Below are positions 25,462 to 34,036 of a stretch of 41,751 nucleotides of DNA, piece after piece. The stretch's first letter is position 1. Every line of letters starts with the position of its first letter. Source of the DNA: an uncultured Haliea sp. (GTDB taxonomy: Bacteria; Pseudomonadota; Gammaproteobacteria; Pseudomonadales; Halieaceae); contig CAJXUQ010000026.1 of NCBI GenBank assembly GCA_913061145.1, forward strand, positions 1 to 41,751, given 5' to 3'. The position numbers and the translations under genes were made by a program. Below the pieces are notes generated by a model, which did not search any database, was not told the DNA's origin, and worked only from the letters and a program-made list of their open reading frames with translations.

Positions 25462-27246
25462 ATGGCGCGTACCCGTAATACGGCCCCGATGCAGCGTCTG
25501 CGCCACTTGCGCAGCAGCGTCATTGCGGTTGCGTTGCCAGGCTTGCTCGCCTGCTCGGAGCCGCCAGCACCAGCGGAGGTGCCAGTGGCCGGCAGTGCCG
25601 AGCTTGAGGCCCACTCTGCCGAGTTTCGCCGGGATATCATCGAGGTGGTGCCGGGTATTCATGTCGCCATCGGGTACGCGCTGGCCAACGTCATTCTGAT
25701 TGAAGGCGATGACGGCGTCATCATTGTCGATACCACGGAATCCCTGCAGGCCGCGCGTGCGGTAAAAGCCGAATTTGACCGGATCACCGACAAGCCGGTG
25801 AGCGCGATTATCTACACCCATAATCACACCGATCATATTTTTGGCGCCGAGGCGTTTGCCGAGGGGCGCGATGTCCCTGTCTATGCCCACAGGACCACCT
25901 GGACTCATATCGAGCGCATCATGAATGTGTTGCGACCGGTCATTGAGACCCGCTCCTTCCATATGTTCGGGAACTATCTGGCGGCGGGTGGAGAACGCAT
26001 CGTCAACGACGGTATCGGTCCGGCACTGGCGCACAGTACAAGCGGTGAGGGTGATATTTATGGGTTGCTGCCGCCTACCCACACGGTTGATGAGCAATTG
26101 GAGATCACTATCGCGGGCCGTCGTCTGGTACTGATGCACGCCCCCGGCGAGACCGACGACCAGTTACTGATCTGGCTCCCCGAGGAGCGTGTGCTGCTGC
26201 CCGGCGATAACGTCTACAAGGCCTTTCCCAATCTCTACACGATTCGCGGTACGCGCTACCGCGATGTCATGCAGTGGGCCGACAGCGTACGCCTCATGCG
26301 TTCACTGGGGGCGGAGCACCTGGTCCCCAGTCATACCCGTCCCGTGTCCGGTGCCGCAGAGATCGATGAGATCCTCAAGGTTTATGGCGATGCTATCCAG
26401 TTTGTGCATGACCAGACCGTGCGCGGCATGAATCAGGGGCTGGAGGCGGACGCGCTTGCGCGGCGGGTTGAACTGCCTGCCGAATTGGCGGCGCACCCCT
26501 GGCTGCAACCGTTTTATGGCACCGTAGCCTGGTCGGTGCGGGCGATCTACAACGGCTACCTGGGTTGGTACCAGGGCGATAGCAGCACACTCTTTCCCAC
26601 ACCGGCGGGTACGCGCGCGCAGCGCCTGCTGGCGCTTGCCGGTGGGGCGTCTGCGGTGCTGGCCGAAGCCCAGGCGCAGCTGTCGGTTGATCCGCAGTGG
26701 GCGGCAGAGCTCGCCGATCTGGTGCTGGAGGGCAGTCCGGATTCTGTACCGGTTGCCGCTGAGCTGAAGGCGCGTGCGCTGCGTATGCTGGCAGTGAACA
26801 CACCCAACCCCAACGCCCGCAACTGGTATCTCACCGACGCGTTGGAGCTCGAGGGGCGCATCACGACCGGGCCTTCGCCCATCAGTGCGGAGCGTGTCGC
26901 GTTCGCCGGCGCTTTCCCGGTGGCGGGGGTGCTGCGCAGCATGGCGGTAAACCTGGATCCGGAGCGCAGTGCAGGCGTGGATGAGCGCGTCGTATTTGTT
27001 TTCCCTGATCAGGACGCTCGCTATGCCGTGCACGTGCGTCACCAGATTGCGGTCATTGAGCCGCTGGAGGCAGTACCCGAAGACGAGAGTCTGGTGGTGA
27101 CAGTGGCAGCCACGGAGTGGTTGGGGTTGCTGGCCGGTCAGCGGAGTTTTCCGGTCGCGTTGGCCGACGGCACGATCAAGGTGTCCGGCGGACTGGCGGA
27201 CACTGCCCGTTTAGTGCGTTTTCTGGCGCTGTTTCGCCAGGAGTAA
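25462..27246 (+). CDS. MBL-fold alkyl/aryl sulfatase-like lipoprotein (SdsA/Bds1 family)
   Basis: A 594-residue protein. A lipoprotein signal ends LLAC (Cys31). The metallo-beta-lactamase domain carries HNHTDH (H120, H122, D124, H125), with further metal-type residues in HAPGETDDQ, LLPGDNVY and VPSHTRPV. A helical dimerisation domain (containing RAIYNGYLGWY) and a C-terminal SCP2-like domain follow. This is the architecture of SdsA1/Bds1 type III alkylsulfatases, which hydrolyse sulfate esters of long-chain alcohols. The lipobox suggests attachment in the envelope. ATG 25489 is an alternative start. The downstream acyl-CoA genes would fit oxidation of a released alcohol/acid, but substrate is inferred. 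Confidence 0.88.
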   Translation: MARTRNTAPMQRLRHLRSSVIAVALPGLLACSEPPAPAEVPVAGSAELEAHSAEFRRDIIEVVPGIHVAIGYALANVILIEGDDGVIIVDTTESLQAARAVKAEFDRITDKPVSAIIYTHNHTDHIFGAEAFAEGRDVPVYAHRTTWTHIERIMNVLRPVIETRSFHMFGNYLAAGGERIVNDGIGPALAHSTSGEGDIYGLLPPTHTVDEQLEITIAGRRLVLMHAPGETDDQLLIWLPEERVLLPGDNVYKAFPNLYTIRGTRYRDVMQWADSVRLMRSLGAEHLVPSHTRPVSGAAEIDEILKVYGDAIQFVHDQTVRGMNQGLEADALARRVELPAELAAHPWLQPFYGTVAWSVRAIYNGYLGWYQGDSSTLFPTPAGTRAQRLLALAGGASAVLAEAQAQLSVDPQWAAELADLVLEGSPDSVPVAAELKARALRMLAVNTPNPNARNWYLTDALELEGRITTGPSPISAERVAFAGAFPVAGVLRSMAVNLDPERSAGVDERVVFVFPDQDARYAVHVRHQIAVIEPLEAVPEDESLVVTVAATEWLGLLAGQRSFPVALADGTIKVSGGLADTARLVRFLALFRQE

Positions 27247-27253
27247 ATTTATC

Positions 27254-27270
27254 GAGACCCACCGGGTCTC
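27254..27270 (+). other. hairpin between sulfatase-like and acyl-CoA dehydrogenase genes
   Basis: GAGACCC-ACC-GGGTCTC is a perfect 7-bp stem with a 3-nt loop, 7 bp after the stop of the sulfatase-like gene. TCTAGATC follows rather than a T-run. It could be a weak terminator, a 3'-end stabiliser or an operator palindrome. Confidence 0.5.
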
Positions 27271-27295
27271 TCTAGATCAAACAAGAGGTAGCCAC

Positions 27296-28474
27296 GTGGA
27301 TACAAGTTTTGCTCCCGAAGATCTCGCGTTTCGCGATGAAGTGCGTGCGTTTTTTGCAGAAGCCTATGACAGCGAACTGCAGGCGCGGCTGAACAACCTG
27401 GAAACGTTTAAGGAAGCGGTAATTGACTGGCAGAAACGCCTGTACAAGAAAGGCTGGATTGCCCCGGGTTGGCCCAAGGAGTATGGCGGTACGGGTTGGA
27501 ACGCCACACAGAAATTCATTTATGAAACTGAGCGCAGCGCTGCGGGCATCCGCGACGTGATTCCCTTTGGCCTCAACATGGTTGGCCCGGTGATCTATGC
27601 CTTCGGCAACGAGGAGCAGAAGGCGCGCTTCCTCCCCGGTATCCTGCAAAGCGACGACTGGTGGTGCCAGGGGTACTCAGAACCGGGTGCTGGCTCCGAC
27701 CTCGCCTCGCTGAAAACACGTGCGGTTCGTGAAGGCGACGAGTACGTGGTCACCGGCGCCAAGATCTGGACCAGCTACGCACAGTATGCCGACTGGATAT
27801 TCTGCCTGGTGCGCACCAGCAATGAGGGCAAGAAGCAGAATGGCATCAGCTTCCTGCTGATCGACATGAAGTCGCCGGGCATCAAGGTCAACCCCATCGT
27901 ATCCATTGATAACCACCACAGCCTGAACGAGGTGGAGTTCAACGAGGTCCGGGTGCCCGTTGCCAACCTGATTGGCGAGCAGGATAAGGGCTGGACCTAC
28001 GCAAAGGCGCTGCTTGCCCACGAGCGCACGGCCATCGCAGGCGTTGCCGACAGCAAGCGCAGCCTGGCCGAGACCCGCGCTTTTGCCGAGCGTGAAGTGA
28101 ATGGCGGCAAATCCCTGTTGAGCGATCCGCTGTTTCAGAAGCGGCTGTCCGACATTGAAATTGAGCTGATGGCGCTGGAATTCACCGAACTGCGCGTGCT
28201 GGCCACTGTGGCGGCCGGCGGTGCGCCGGGCGCGGAATCCTCAATGCTGAAAATCAAGGGCACCGAAATGCAGCAGGCAGTGCAGGAGCTGCGTATGGAG
28301 GTGGCGGCCTACTACCAGGGCGTGCTGCCCAACGATCTCACCCCGGAGCAACTGGGACATGACTTCGGCTCCCAGGCTCGCCAGACCTATATGTATGGTC
28401 GCGCGTCAACCATCTACGGCGGGTCCAACGAAGTGCAAAAGAACATCATCGCCAAGGCCGTACTCGGCCTTTAA
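27296..28474 (+). CDS. acyl-CoA dehydrogenase, probable catalytic subunit
   Basis: A 392-residue FAD-dependent acyl-CoA dehydrogenase: N-terminal helical domain, middle beta domain with QGYSEPGAGSDLASL and KIWTSYA, and C-terminal helical domain ending IYGGSNEVQKNIIA. The position of the catalytic Glu of medium-chain enzymes (YEG) is Gly; instead E243 in LLAHERTAIAG matches the base position of isovaleryl/long-chain-type enzymes. It introduces a 2,3-double bond in a CoA thioester. The start is GTG 27296 after AGAGGT. The next gene encodes a second, different acyl-CoA dehydrogenase, suggesting a heteromer as in steroid side-chain degradation. Confidence 0.93.
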   Translation: MDTSFAPEDLAFRDEVRAFFAEAYDSELQARLNNLETFKEAVIDWQKRLYKKGWIAPGWPKEYGGTGWNATQKFIYETERSAAGIRDVIPFGLNMVGPVIYAFGNEEQKARFLPGILQSDDWWCQGYSEPGAGSDLASLKTRAVREGDEYVVTGAKIWTSYAQYADWIFCLVRTSNEGKKQNGISFLLIDMKSPGIKVNPIVSIDNHHSLNEVEFNEVRVPVANLIGEQDKGWTYAKALLAHERTAIAGVADSKRSLAETRAFAEREVNGGKSLLSDPLFQKRLSDIEIELMALEFTELRVLATVAAGGAPGAESSMLKIKGTEMQQAVQELRMEVAAYYQGVLPNDLTPEQLGHDFGSQARQTYMYGRASTIYGGSNEVQKNIIAKAVLGL

Positions 28475-28501
28475 CCCCGGATTGTTGGAGAGGACAGAGC
28501 A

Positions 28502-29641
28502 ATGAATTTCGAGTTTACAGAAGAACAGGGCATGCTCCGGGACAGCGTGGCGCGCTTTGTGCAGGATAGCTATGACTTTGATACGCGCTGCAAAATAGCC
28601 GCCAGCGATGAGGGCATGAGCCGCGAAAACTGGCAGACCTTTGCCGAGCTGGGCTGGCTGTCGGTGCCCTTCGCCGAAGCCCACGGCGGGTTTGGCGGTG
28701 GGCCGGTGGACACCATGGTGATGATGGAGGAGTTCGGCAAGGGCATTGTACTGGAACCCTACCTGGCTACCGTGCTCCTGTTCGGTGGCCTTTTGCAGCG
28801 CGGTGGCAGCGTGGAACAACAGGCAGAGCTGATCCCGCGCATCATTGAAGGTAGCTGCCTGGGCGCATTCGCCTATCTGGAACGCCAGAGCCGCCACGCG
28901 ATCACGGACATCAAGACCACGGCAGCCGTTCAGGGTGACCAGCTGGTGCTCAACGGTGAGAAAGTTGTGGTGTTCAACGGCGCCAGCGCTGACCAGCTTA
29001 TCGTTGCTGCTCGCAGCAGCGGGGAGCAGAGCGACGAAGACGGCATTACCCTGGTGCTGGTGCCCGCAGATGCTGCAGGCGTGGAGCGCACGGCTTACCG
29101 GATGATGGACGGGCAGGTGGTGGCCAATATCACCTTCACGGACGTACGCGTGCCGGTGGCGGATATCGTTGGTGAAGCGGGCGAAGGGTATGCCGTGATG
29201 AGTCCGGTTATCACCCGGGCCAATGTGGCGCTGGCTGCCGAAGCGTTGGGTATTATGGGGCAGTTGAACGCCAAGACGCTGGAGTACACCAAAACGCGCA
29301 AGCAGTTCGACGTTCCTATCGGCAGTTTTCAGGCCCTCCAGCATCGCATGGTGGATACCTTTATGGCCTACGAGCAGGTCAAGTCGCTGCTATACCGCGC
29401 AGTTTGCGAGCTCGATGGAGAGGGTGACGCTACCGCAGCCTGTGTACACGCACTGAAGGTGCTGGTCGATCGCAACGGCAAGAAAATATTTGGTGAGGCG
29501 ATACAGTTGCACGGCGGCATGGGGATCACCGATGAGCTGGATATTGGTCACTACGCCAAGCGCTTGATGATGATCAACACCACCTTTGGCAACGGCGACT
29601 ATCATCAGGCAAAGTTCAACGAACTGCGCTACAGTGCCTGA
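28502..29641 (+). CDS. acyl-CoA dehydrogenase-like partner subunit
   Basis: A 379-residue protein with the acyl-CoA dehydrogenase fold (MNFEFTEEQGMLRDSVARFV..., QLHGGMGITDELDIGHYAKR). The segment aligned to the catalytic-base helix reads SPVITRANVALAAEALG without a Glu at the expected place, and the C-terminus (NTTFGNGDYHQAKFNEL) has no Y-x-G-x-x-E/Q motif. It may therefore be a non-catalytic or FAD-holding subunit of an alpha2beta2 enzyme with the preceding protein, like FadE pairs in mycobacterial steroid metabolism. The gene begins 27 bp after its partner with GGAGAGGA upstream. Confidence 0.9.
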   Translation: MNFEFTEEQGMLRDSVARFVQDSYDFDTRCKIAASDEGMSRENWQTFAELGWLSVPFAEAHGGFGGGPVDTMVMMEEFGKGIVLEPYLATVLLFGGLLQRGGSVEQQAELIPRIIEGSCLGAFAYLERQSRHAITDIKTTAAVQGDQLVLNGEKVVVFNGASADQLIVAARSSGEQSDEDGITLVLVPADAAGVERTAYRMMDGQVVANITFTDVRVPVADIVGEAGEGYAVMSPVITRANVALAAEALGIMGQLNAKTLEYTKTRKQFDVPIGSFQALQHRMVDTFMAYEQVKSLLYRAVCELDGEGDATAACVHALKVLVDRNGKKIFGEAIQLHGGMGITDELDIGHYAKRLMMINTTFGNGDYHQAKFNELRYSA

Positions 29642-29731
29642 AGCAAAATAGAACGGTGCCTGCGGCGCCGCACGCTATGAGTGCGGTGTGCGCGCGGCAG
29701 CCGTTTCGATCATGAACCGGGAGAACACATC

Positions 29732-30772
29732 ATGAAACTGGGTATATTGCTGGGGTACTCTGGCAAACAGATCAACATCCCGCTGGACCTGATTCACCGT
29801 GCGGAAGCCATGGGTTACGACTCCGTATGGACCGCCGAGGCCTATGGCAACGACGCCGTCACAGCCGCTACCTGGGTGTTGGCACAGACCAGCAAGATCC
29901 GTGTGGGCACTGCCATCATGCAGATGCCGGCAAGAACGCCTGCCATGTGCGCGATGACGGCCATGTCGCTCGACCAGTTGTCGGGTGGTCGCTTTATCGT
30001 CGGCCTGGGCGCTTCCGGTCCGCAGGTGGTGGAAGGCTGGCACGGCGTACCTTACGGCAAGCCGGTGACCCGCACCCGTGAGTACATCCAGATCATGCGC
30101 AAGATCATGGCACGTGAAGGCCCCGTGGAGTTCGACGGCGATATGTATCAGCTGCCCAACACGGGCCCCGGCACAACGGGCTTGGGTAAGCCCCTGAAAT
30201 CGATTCTTGAGGGCAATCCCAACATCCCCATCTACACGGCATCGATTACACCGGCAGGCCTGCGCTGTGCGGGCGAAGTGGCGGACGGTGTGTTCCCGGT
30301 ATGGATGGACCCCGACAAGTTCAGCATCCTTGGTGACCACATCCAGAAGGGTTTTGACACCGCGGGCAACGGCAAGAGCCTTGCCGACTTCGATATCGCG
30401 CCATTTGTCTCGGTGGCGGTGAACGATGACCTCAAGGCCGCCTATGATTCGCTGCGTCCCTGGCTTGCGCTATACATCGGTGGCATGGGGGCGAAGGGCA
30501 AGAACTTCTACAACGACTACGCCACTCGCGCCGGTTACGGTGAGGTGGCCGAACGTATTCAGGATCTCTATCTTTCGGGCAAGAAGGCCGAGGCAGAGGC
30601 ATTGGTGCCAGACCAGTTGCTCGATGAGGTCGCTCTGGTCGGGCCCCGGGAGCGCATTGTGGAACGCCTGTCGAGCTGGAAGGCTGCGGCGTCCCGCGGC
30701 GAAGTGGGCACCATGCTGCTGGGTGTGCACGACCCGGACGTGCTGGAGTTTTTCGCCAAGGAGCTGCTGTAG
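29732..30772 (+). CDS. LLM-class (luciferase-like, possibly F420-dependent) oxidoreductase
   Basis: A 346-residue luciferase-like TIM-barrel protein. It opens MKLGILLGYSGKQ, followed by AEAMGYDSVWTAEAYGNDA, TSKIRVGTAIMQMPARTP, and LDQLSGGRFIVGLGASGPQVVEGW, which closely follow LLM-class F420-dependent oxidoreductases. Cofactor (F420 or FMN) cannot be settled from this; F420 biosynthesis genes are not in the window. Substrate is unknown, but position between acyl-CoA dehydrogenase and SDR genes suggests a step in the same pathway. ATG 29732 follows GGGAGA; its TAG shares one base with the next gene's GTG. Confidence 0.88.
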   Translation: MKLGILLGYSGKQINIPLDLIHRAEAMGYDSVWTAEAYGNDAVTAATWVLAQTSKIRVGTAIMQMPARTPAMCAMTAMSLDQLSGGRFIVGLGASGPQVVEGWHGVPYGKPVTRTREYIQIMRKIMAREGPVEFDGDMYQLPNTGPGTTGLGKPLKSILEGNPNIPIYTASITPAGLRCAGEVADGVFPVWMDPDKFSILGDHIQKGFDTAGNGKSLADFDIAPFVSVAVNDDLKAAYDSLRPWLALYIGGMGAKGKNFYNDYATRAGYGEVAERIQDLYLSGKKAEAEALVPDQLLDEVALVGPRERIVERLSSWKAAASRGEVGTMLLGVHDPDVLEFFAKELL

Positions 30773-31563
30773 TGCAGGTGAACGGCGGCGTTGTCATCGT
30801 TACGGGCGGTGGCAACGGCATCGGCAAGGCGCTCTGCACACGCTTCCATCGCGAAGGCGCACGGAAGGTGGTGGTCGCAGACCTCCACGCAGCTGATGCC
30901 GAGGCCGTCGCAGCGCTGGTGGACGGCGATGCCTATCCATTGGATGTGCGCGATGAAGCCGCGTTGAAGTCCATGGTTGATGAGGTCACGGACAAATACG
31001 GTCATATCGACCTGTTCTGCAGTAATGCAGGCATCATCGCCGGTGACGGTGAGCCCTGGTGGGCGACCTCGGCGCCGAACGAGACCTGGCAAGCGATGTG
31101 GGAAATACACGTTATGGCCCATGTGTACGCCGCTCGCGCCTGCCTGCCCGGGATGTTGGCCCGCGGGCAGGGCTACCTGCTGAATACCGTGTCAGCTGCC
31201 GGCTTGCTGAACCAGGTGGGCGACGCAGCCTATTCGACGACCAAACACGCGGCAATTGGATTTGCCGAGGCCCTTGCAATCACCCACGGCGACGATGGCA
31301 TCAAGGTGTCTGCGCTCTGCCCACAGGCCGTGGCCACACAGATGATCGGCAGCGTGGAGGAGGGCGGTACCGCAGGTGTCGACGGCATTCTGACGCCTGA
31401 TGAAGTGGCAGAAGCGGTTGTAGAGGGGCTGGCTGCAGAGCGCTTCCTGATTCTTCCTCATCCCCAGGTGGCCGACTACCGGGCTCACAAGGCAGCCGAT
31501 TACGACCGTTGGCTGGGCGGTATGCGCAAGCTGCGCCGGCGCTTCGGTAACCCTAACCTGTAG
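30772..31563 (+). CDS. short-chain dehydrogenase/reductase (SDR) of the acyl-CoA cluster
   Basis: A 263-residue classical SDR: cofactor motif TGGGNGIG (11-18), acidic D37 after beta-2 (VVADLHA) favouring NAD, SNAG at 84-87, catalytic S141, Y154 and K158 (YSTTK). It overlaps the LLM gene stop by one base (TAGTG), so the two are translationally coupled and probably act on the same substrate. Likely reaction: oxidation of a hydroxyl in the pathway, possibly a hydroxyacyl or ring alcohol. The start is GTG 30772. Confidence 0.92.
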   Translation: MQVNGGVVIVTGGGNGIGKALCTRFHREGARKVVVADLHAADAEAVAALVDGDAYPLDVRDEAALKSMVDEVTDKYGHIDLFCSNAGIIAGDGEPWWATSAPNETWQAMWEIHVMAHVYAARACLPGMLARGQGYLLNTVSAAGLLNQVGDAAYSTTKHAAIGFAEALAITHGDDGIKVSALCPQAVATQMIGSVEEGGTAGVDGILTPDEVAEAVVEGLAAERFLILPHPQVADYRAHKAADYDRWLGGMRKLRRRFGNPNL

Positions 31564-31577
31564 GTGGCGACAGCGAA

Positions 31578-33329
31578 ATGCAGCGGAAAGAGCAACAGGC
31601 ACGGTTCGCGCGCACCATCCTGAATGGCTTTGAAGCCTACTTTGCCGAGTTCCAGAATATCACCCTCGCAGCGCGTTCGCGCTTCGAAGCCCAGGATTGG
31701 CTGGGCATGCATGCCGCCTCCATTCGACGCATAGACCTCTACAAGGAAGCCACCACCCGGGTGCTGGAATACGTCGAGTTGATTGCCGGTGAGCAGCTCC
31801 ACTCACTCCAGTTCTGGCAGGAAGCGCGTCTGGTATACGCCGATCTGGTGCGTGGGCATAACAATTTCGAGATTGCCGAGACGTTTTTCAATTCGGTGTA
31901 CTGCGGCGTCTTCAAACACCGCAAGATCCGCGACGAGTATGCCTTCGTTTTTTCGCCTCAGGGGGATATGCCTGCGCCGGACGTGAGCAAGGTGTACCGG
32001 AGCTACCCGTTTGGCGATGATCTCAAGGGGATGCTGCATACGCTCCTGGAAGACTACAGCTTCAGGCTGCCGTGGGAAGACCTCGAGCGGGATATCAACA
32101 ACCTGGCGGAGGCGATCAACGGCTCCTTGTCAGGGCGCCTGGATCTCTCCCGGGAAGGCGTCGAGCTGCAGACGCTTGAACCCCATTTCTTCCGTAACAA
32201 AGGTGCCTACATCGTCGGAAGAATTGTATCCGGGCCGGATTCGATGCCCATCGTCATCCCCATTCTCCACTCCGGTAATGGCGAGGTCTATGTCGACACC
32301 ATCCTGTTTGGTGCGGACAAAATGAGCGTTGTATTCAGCTTTACACGTGCCTATTTTATGGTCGACGCCAGCATCCCCTCGCAGTATGTGCTGTTCCTGC
32401 AGCAGCTGATGCCGGCCAAGCCGATCTCCGAACTCTACAGTTCCATGGGCTACAACAAGCACGGCAAGACCTACTACTATCGCTGTGCCTATCGGCATAT
32501 GCAGAAGACCACCGACCAGTTCATCATTGCGCCCGGCATCAAGGGGATGGTGATGAGTGTGTTTACCCTGCCGTCCTACGACTTTGTGTTCAAGATCATC
32601 AAGGACCGATTTACGCCCCCCAAGGAAATGACGCGTGAACAGGTGAAGGAAAAATACCGGCTAGTGAAGCGCTGGGACCGCGCTGGCCGCATGGCGGATA
32701 CTCAGGAGTTCACCAACCTCGCCTTTGCGCGGGAACGCTTCTCCGACGAGCTGATGAAGGAGCTGCACAAAGTCGCACCGTCCATGATCGAGGAACATGG
32801 CAAGGCACTGGTGATCCGGCACGTTTACGTTGAACGTCGCATGACGCCCTTGAATCTGTACCTGCAGAACGCGACCGATGAGCAGGTGGTGGCCGTGATG
32901 GACGAGTACGGCAATGCCATCAAGCAGCTGGCAGCCGCGAATATCTTCCCCGGTGATATGTTGCTGAAGAACTTTGGTGTCACCCGCCATGGGCGCGTGG
33001 TGTTTTATGACTACGACGAGATTGTGCCCTTGATGGACTGCAATTTCCGCGAGATCCCCACGCCCCGCAGCGAAGCTGAGGAACTGGCCAGCCAGCCCTG
33101 GTACAACGTGGGACCCAACGATATCTTTCCTGAGGAGTTTCGCCTGTTCTTTTCCGGCAACCAGCGTGCGCGCCGGGTGTTCGATGAAATGCACAGTGAT
33201 ATCTATGAGGCAAGCTTCTGGCGAGGCCTGCAGGAGCGCATCCGCGAGGGCCATGTCGAGGACTTCTTTCCCTACCGGCGCAAGCTGCGCTTTAACCGCA
33301 ATCCCGAACAACAGGCAAGCATCGCATAA
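31578..33329 (+). CDS. aceK: isocitrate dehydrogenase kinase/phosphatase
   Basis: A 583-residue AceK. The ATP-binding region APGIKGMVMSVFTLPSYDF, the KDRFTPPKEMTREQVKEKY segment, RMADTQEF, QLAAANIFPGDMLLKNFGV and RHGRVVFYDYDEI are all close to E. coli AceK, including Asp residues of the shared kinase/phosphatase site. It phosphorylates and inactivates isocitrate dehydrogenase to divert carbon into the glyoxylate shunt when cells grow on acetate or fatty acids. aceA and aceB are not beside it; it follows acyl-CoA genes, which generate acetyl-CoA, and overlaps the next gene by one base (TAATG). Confidence 0.98.
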   Translation: MQRKEQQARFARTILNGFEAYFAEFQNITLAARSRFEAQDWLGMHAASIRRIDLYKEATTRVLEYVELIAGEQLHSLQFWQEARLVYADLVRGHNNFEIAETFFNSVYCGVFKHRKIRDEYAFVFSPQGDMPAPDVSKVYRSYPFGDDLKGMLHTLLEDYSFRLPWEDLERDINNLAEAINGSLSGRLDLSREGVELQTLEPHFFRNKGAYIVGRIVSGPDSMPIVIPILHSGNGEVYVDTILFGADKMSVVFSFTRAYFMVDASIPSQYVLFLQQLMPAKPISELYSSMGYNKHGKTYYYRCAYRHMQKTTDQFIIAPGIKGMVMSVFTLPSYDFVFKIIKDRFTPPKEMTREQVKEKYRLVKRWDRAGRMADTQEFTNLAFARERFSDELMKELHKVAPSMIEEHGKALVIRHVYVERRMTPLNLYLQNATDEQVVAVMDEYGNAIKQLAAANIFPGDMLLKNFGVTRHGRVVFYDYDEIVPLMDCNFREIPTPRSEAEELASQPWYNVGPNDIFPEEFRLFFSGNQRARRVFDEMHSDIYEASFWRGLQERIREGHVEDFFPYRRKLRFNRNPEQQASIA

Positions 33330-34036
33330 TGGCTACACTGTATTTATTCCGGCACGGGCAGGCGTCTTTCGGTGCCGACGATTACGACAAACTCTCCCCA
33401 TTGGGCAGTCGCCAGGCGGAGGTGCTGGGCCACTATCTGCGGGATCAGGGTATTCAGCTGGACGCCGCCTACAGCGGTGCGCTGCTGCGCCAACGCGAGA
33501 CCACAGCCCTGGCGCTGTCCAGCCAGCCGGTCGATGTGCCGCATCATATCGACCCCCGGTTTGATGAGGTCCGCAATGATGAGCAGATCCGGTATCTGGT
33601 GCCGGTTGTGGCCAGGGCAAACCCGGCTATTCAGGCGCTGGTAGACAAGGGCTTGTCGTCCAGCAAGGACTACCAGAAGGTGATCGAGGCGGTATTCACC
33701 CACTGGACCTCACCGGAATGCGACGAACCGCGCATTCAGAGCTGGGCTGACTATTCGGGCGCAGTCAGCGCTGCATTGAAAGCGGTGATGGCCGCCCAGG
33801 GCGCGGGGAAAACAGTCGGCATCTTCACCTCCGGTGGCACGATAGCGACCATCGTCAGTCAGGTTCTGGGTCTGTCTGGCGAACATGCCTATAAATTCTA
33901 CGAGCCCATCTTCAACTGCTCAGTCACGCAACTGTTCTACAGCGGGGACAAGGTGTCCCTGTCGTATTTCAACGACAGGTCCTTCCTGCAGGTGCTGGGC
34001 ACGCAGCAGGGCGAGCATCTCGTCACGTATCGCTGA
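33329..34036 (+). CDS. histidine-phosphatase-fold protein lacking the second catalytic His
   Basis: A 235-residue protein of the histidine phosphatase (phosphoglycerate-mutase-like) superfamily. RHGQ is at residues 8-11 with the phosphorylated-type His9, followed by the SALLRQRET arginine motif (R57) and FDEVR (E80). The second catalytic His, normally in S/T-H-G-G, is Ser168 here (IFTSGGTIA). Activity could be altered or use another residue. It is coupled to aceK by a TAATG overlap, so the two are made together; a link to AceK regulation is only inference. The 3' end overlaps the convergent TesB gene by 14 bp. Confidence 0.87.
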   Translation: MATLYLFRHGQASFGADDYDKLSPLGSRQAEVLGHYLRDQGIQLDAAYSGALLRQRETTALALSSQPVDVPHHIDPRFDEVRNDEQIRYLVPVVARANPAIQALVDKGLSSSKDYQKVIEAVFTHWTSPECDEPRIQSWADYSGAVSAALKAVMAAQGAGKTVGIFTSGGTIATIVSQVLGLSGEHAYKFYEPIFNCSVTQLFYSGDKVSLSYFNDRSFLQVLGTQQGEHLVTYR

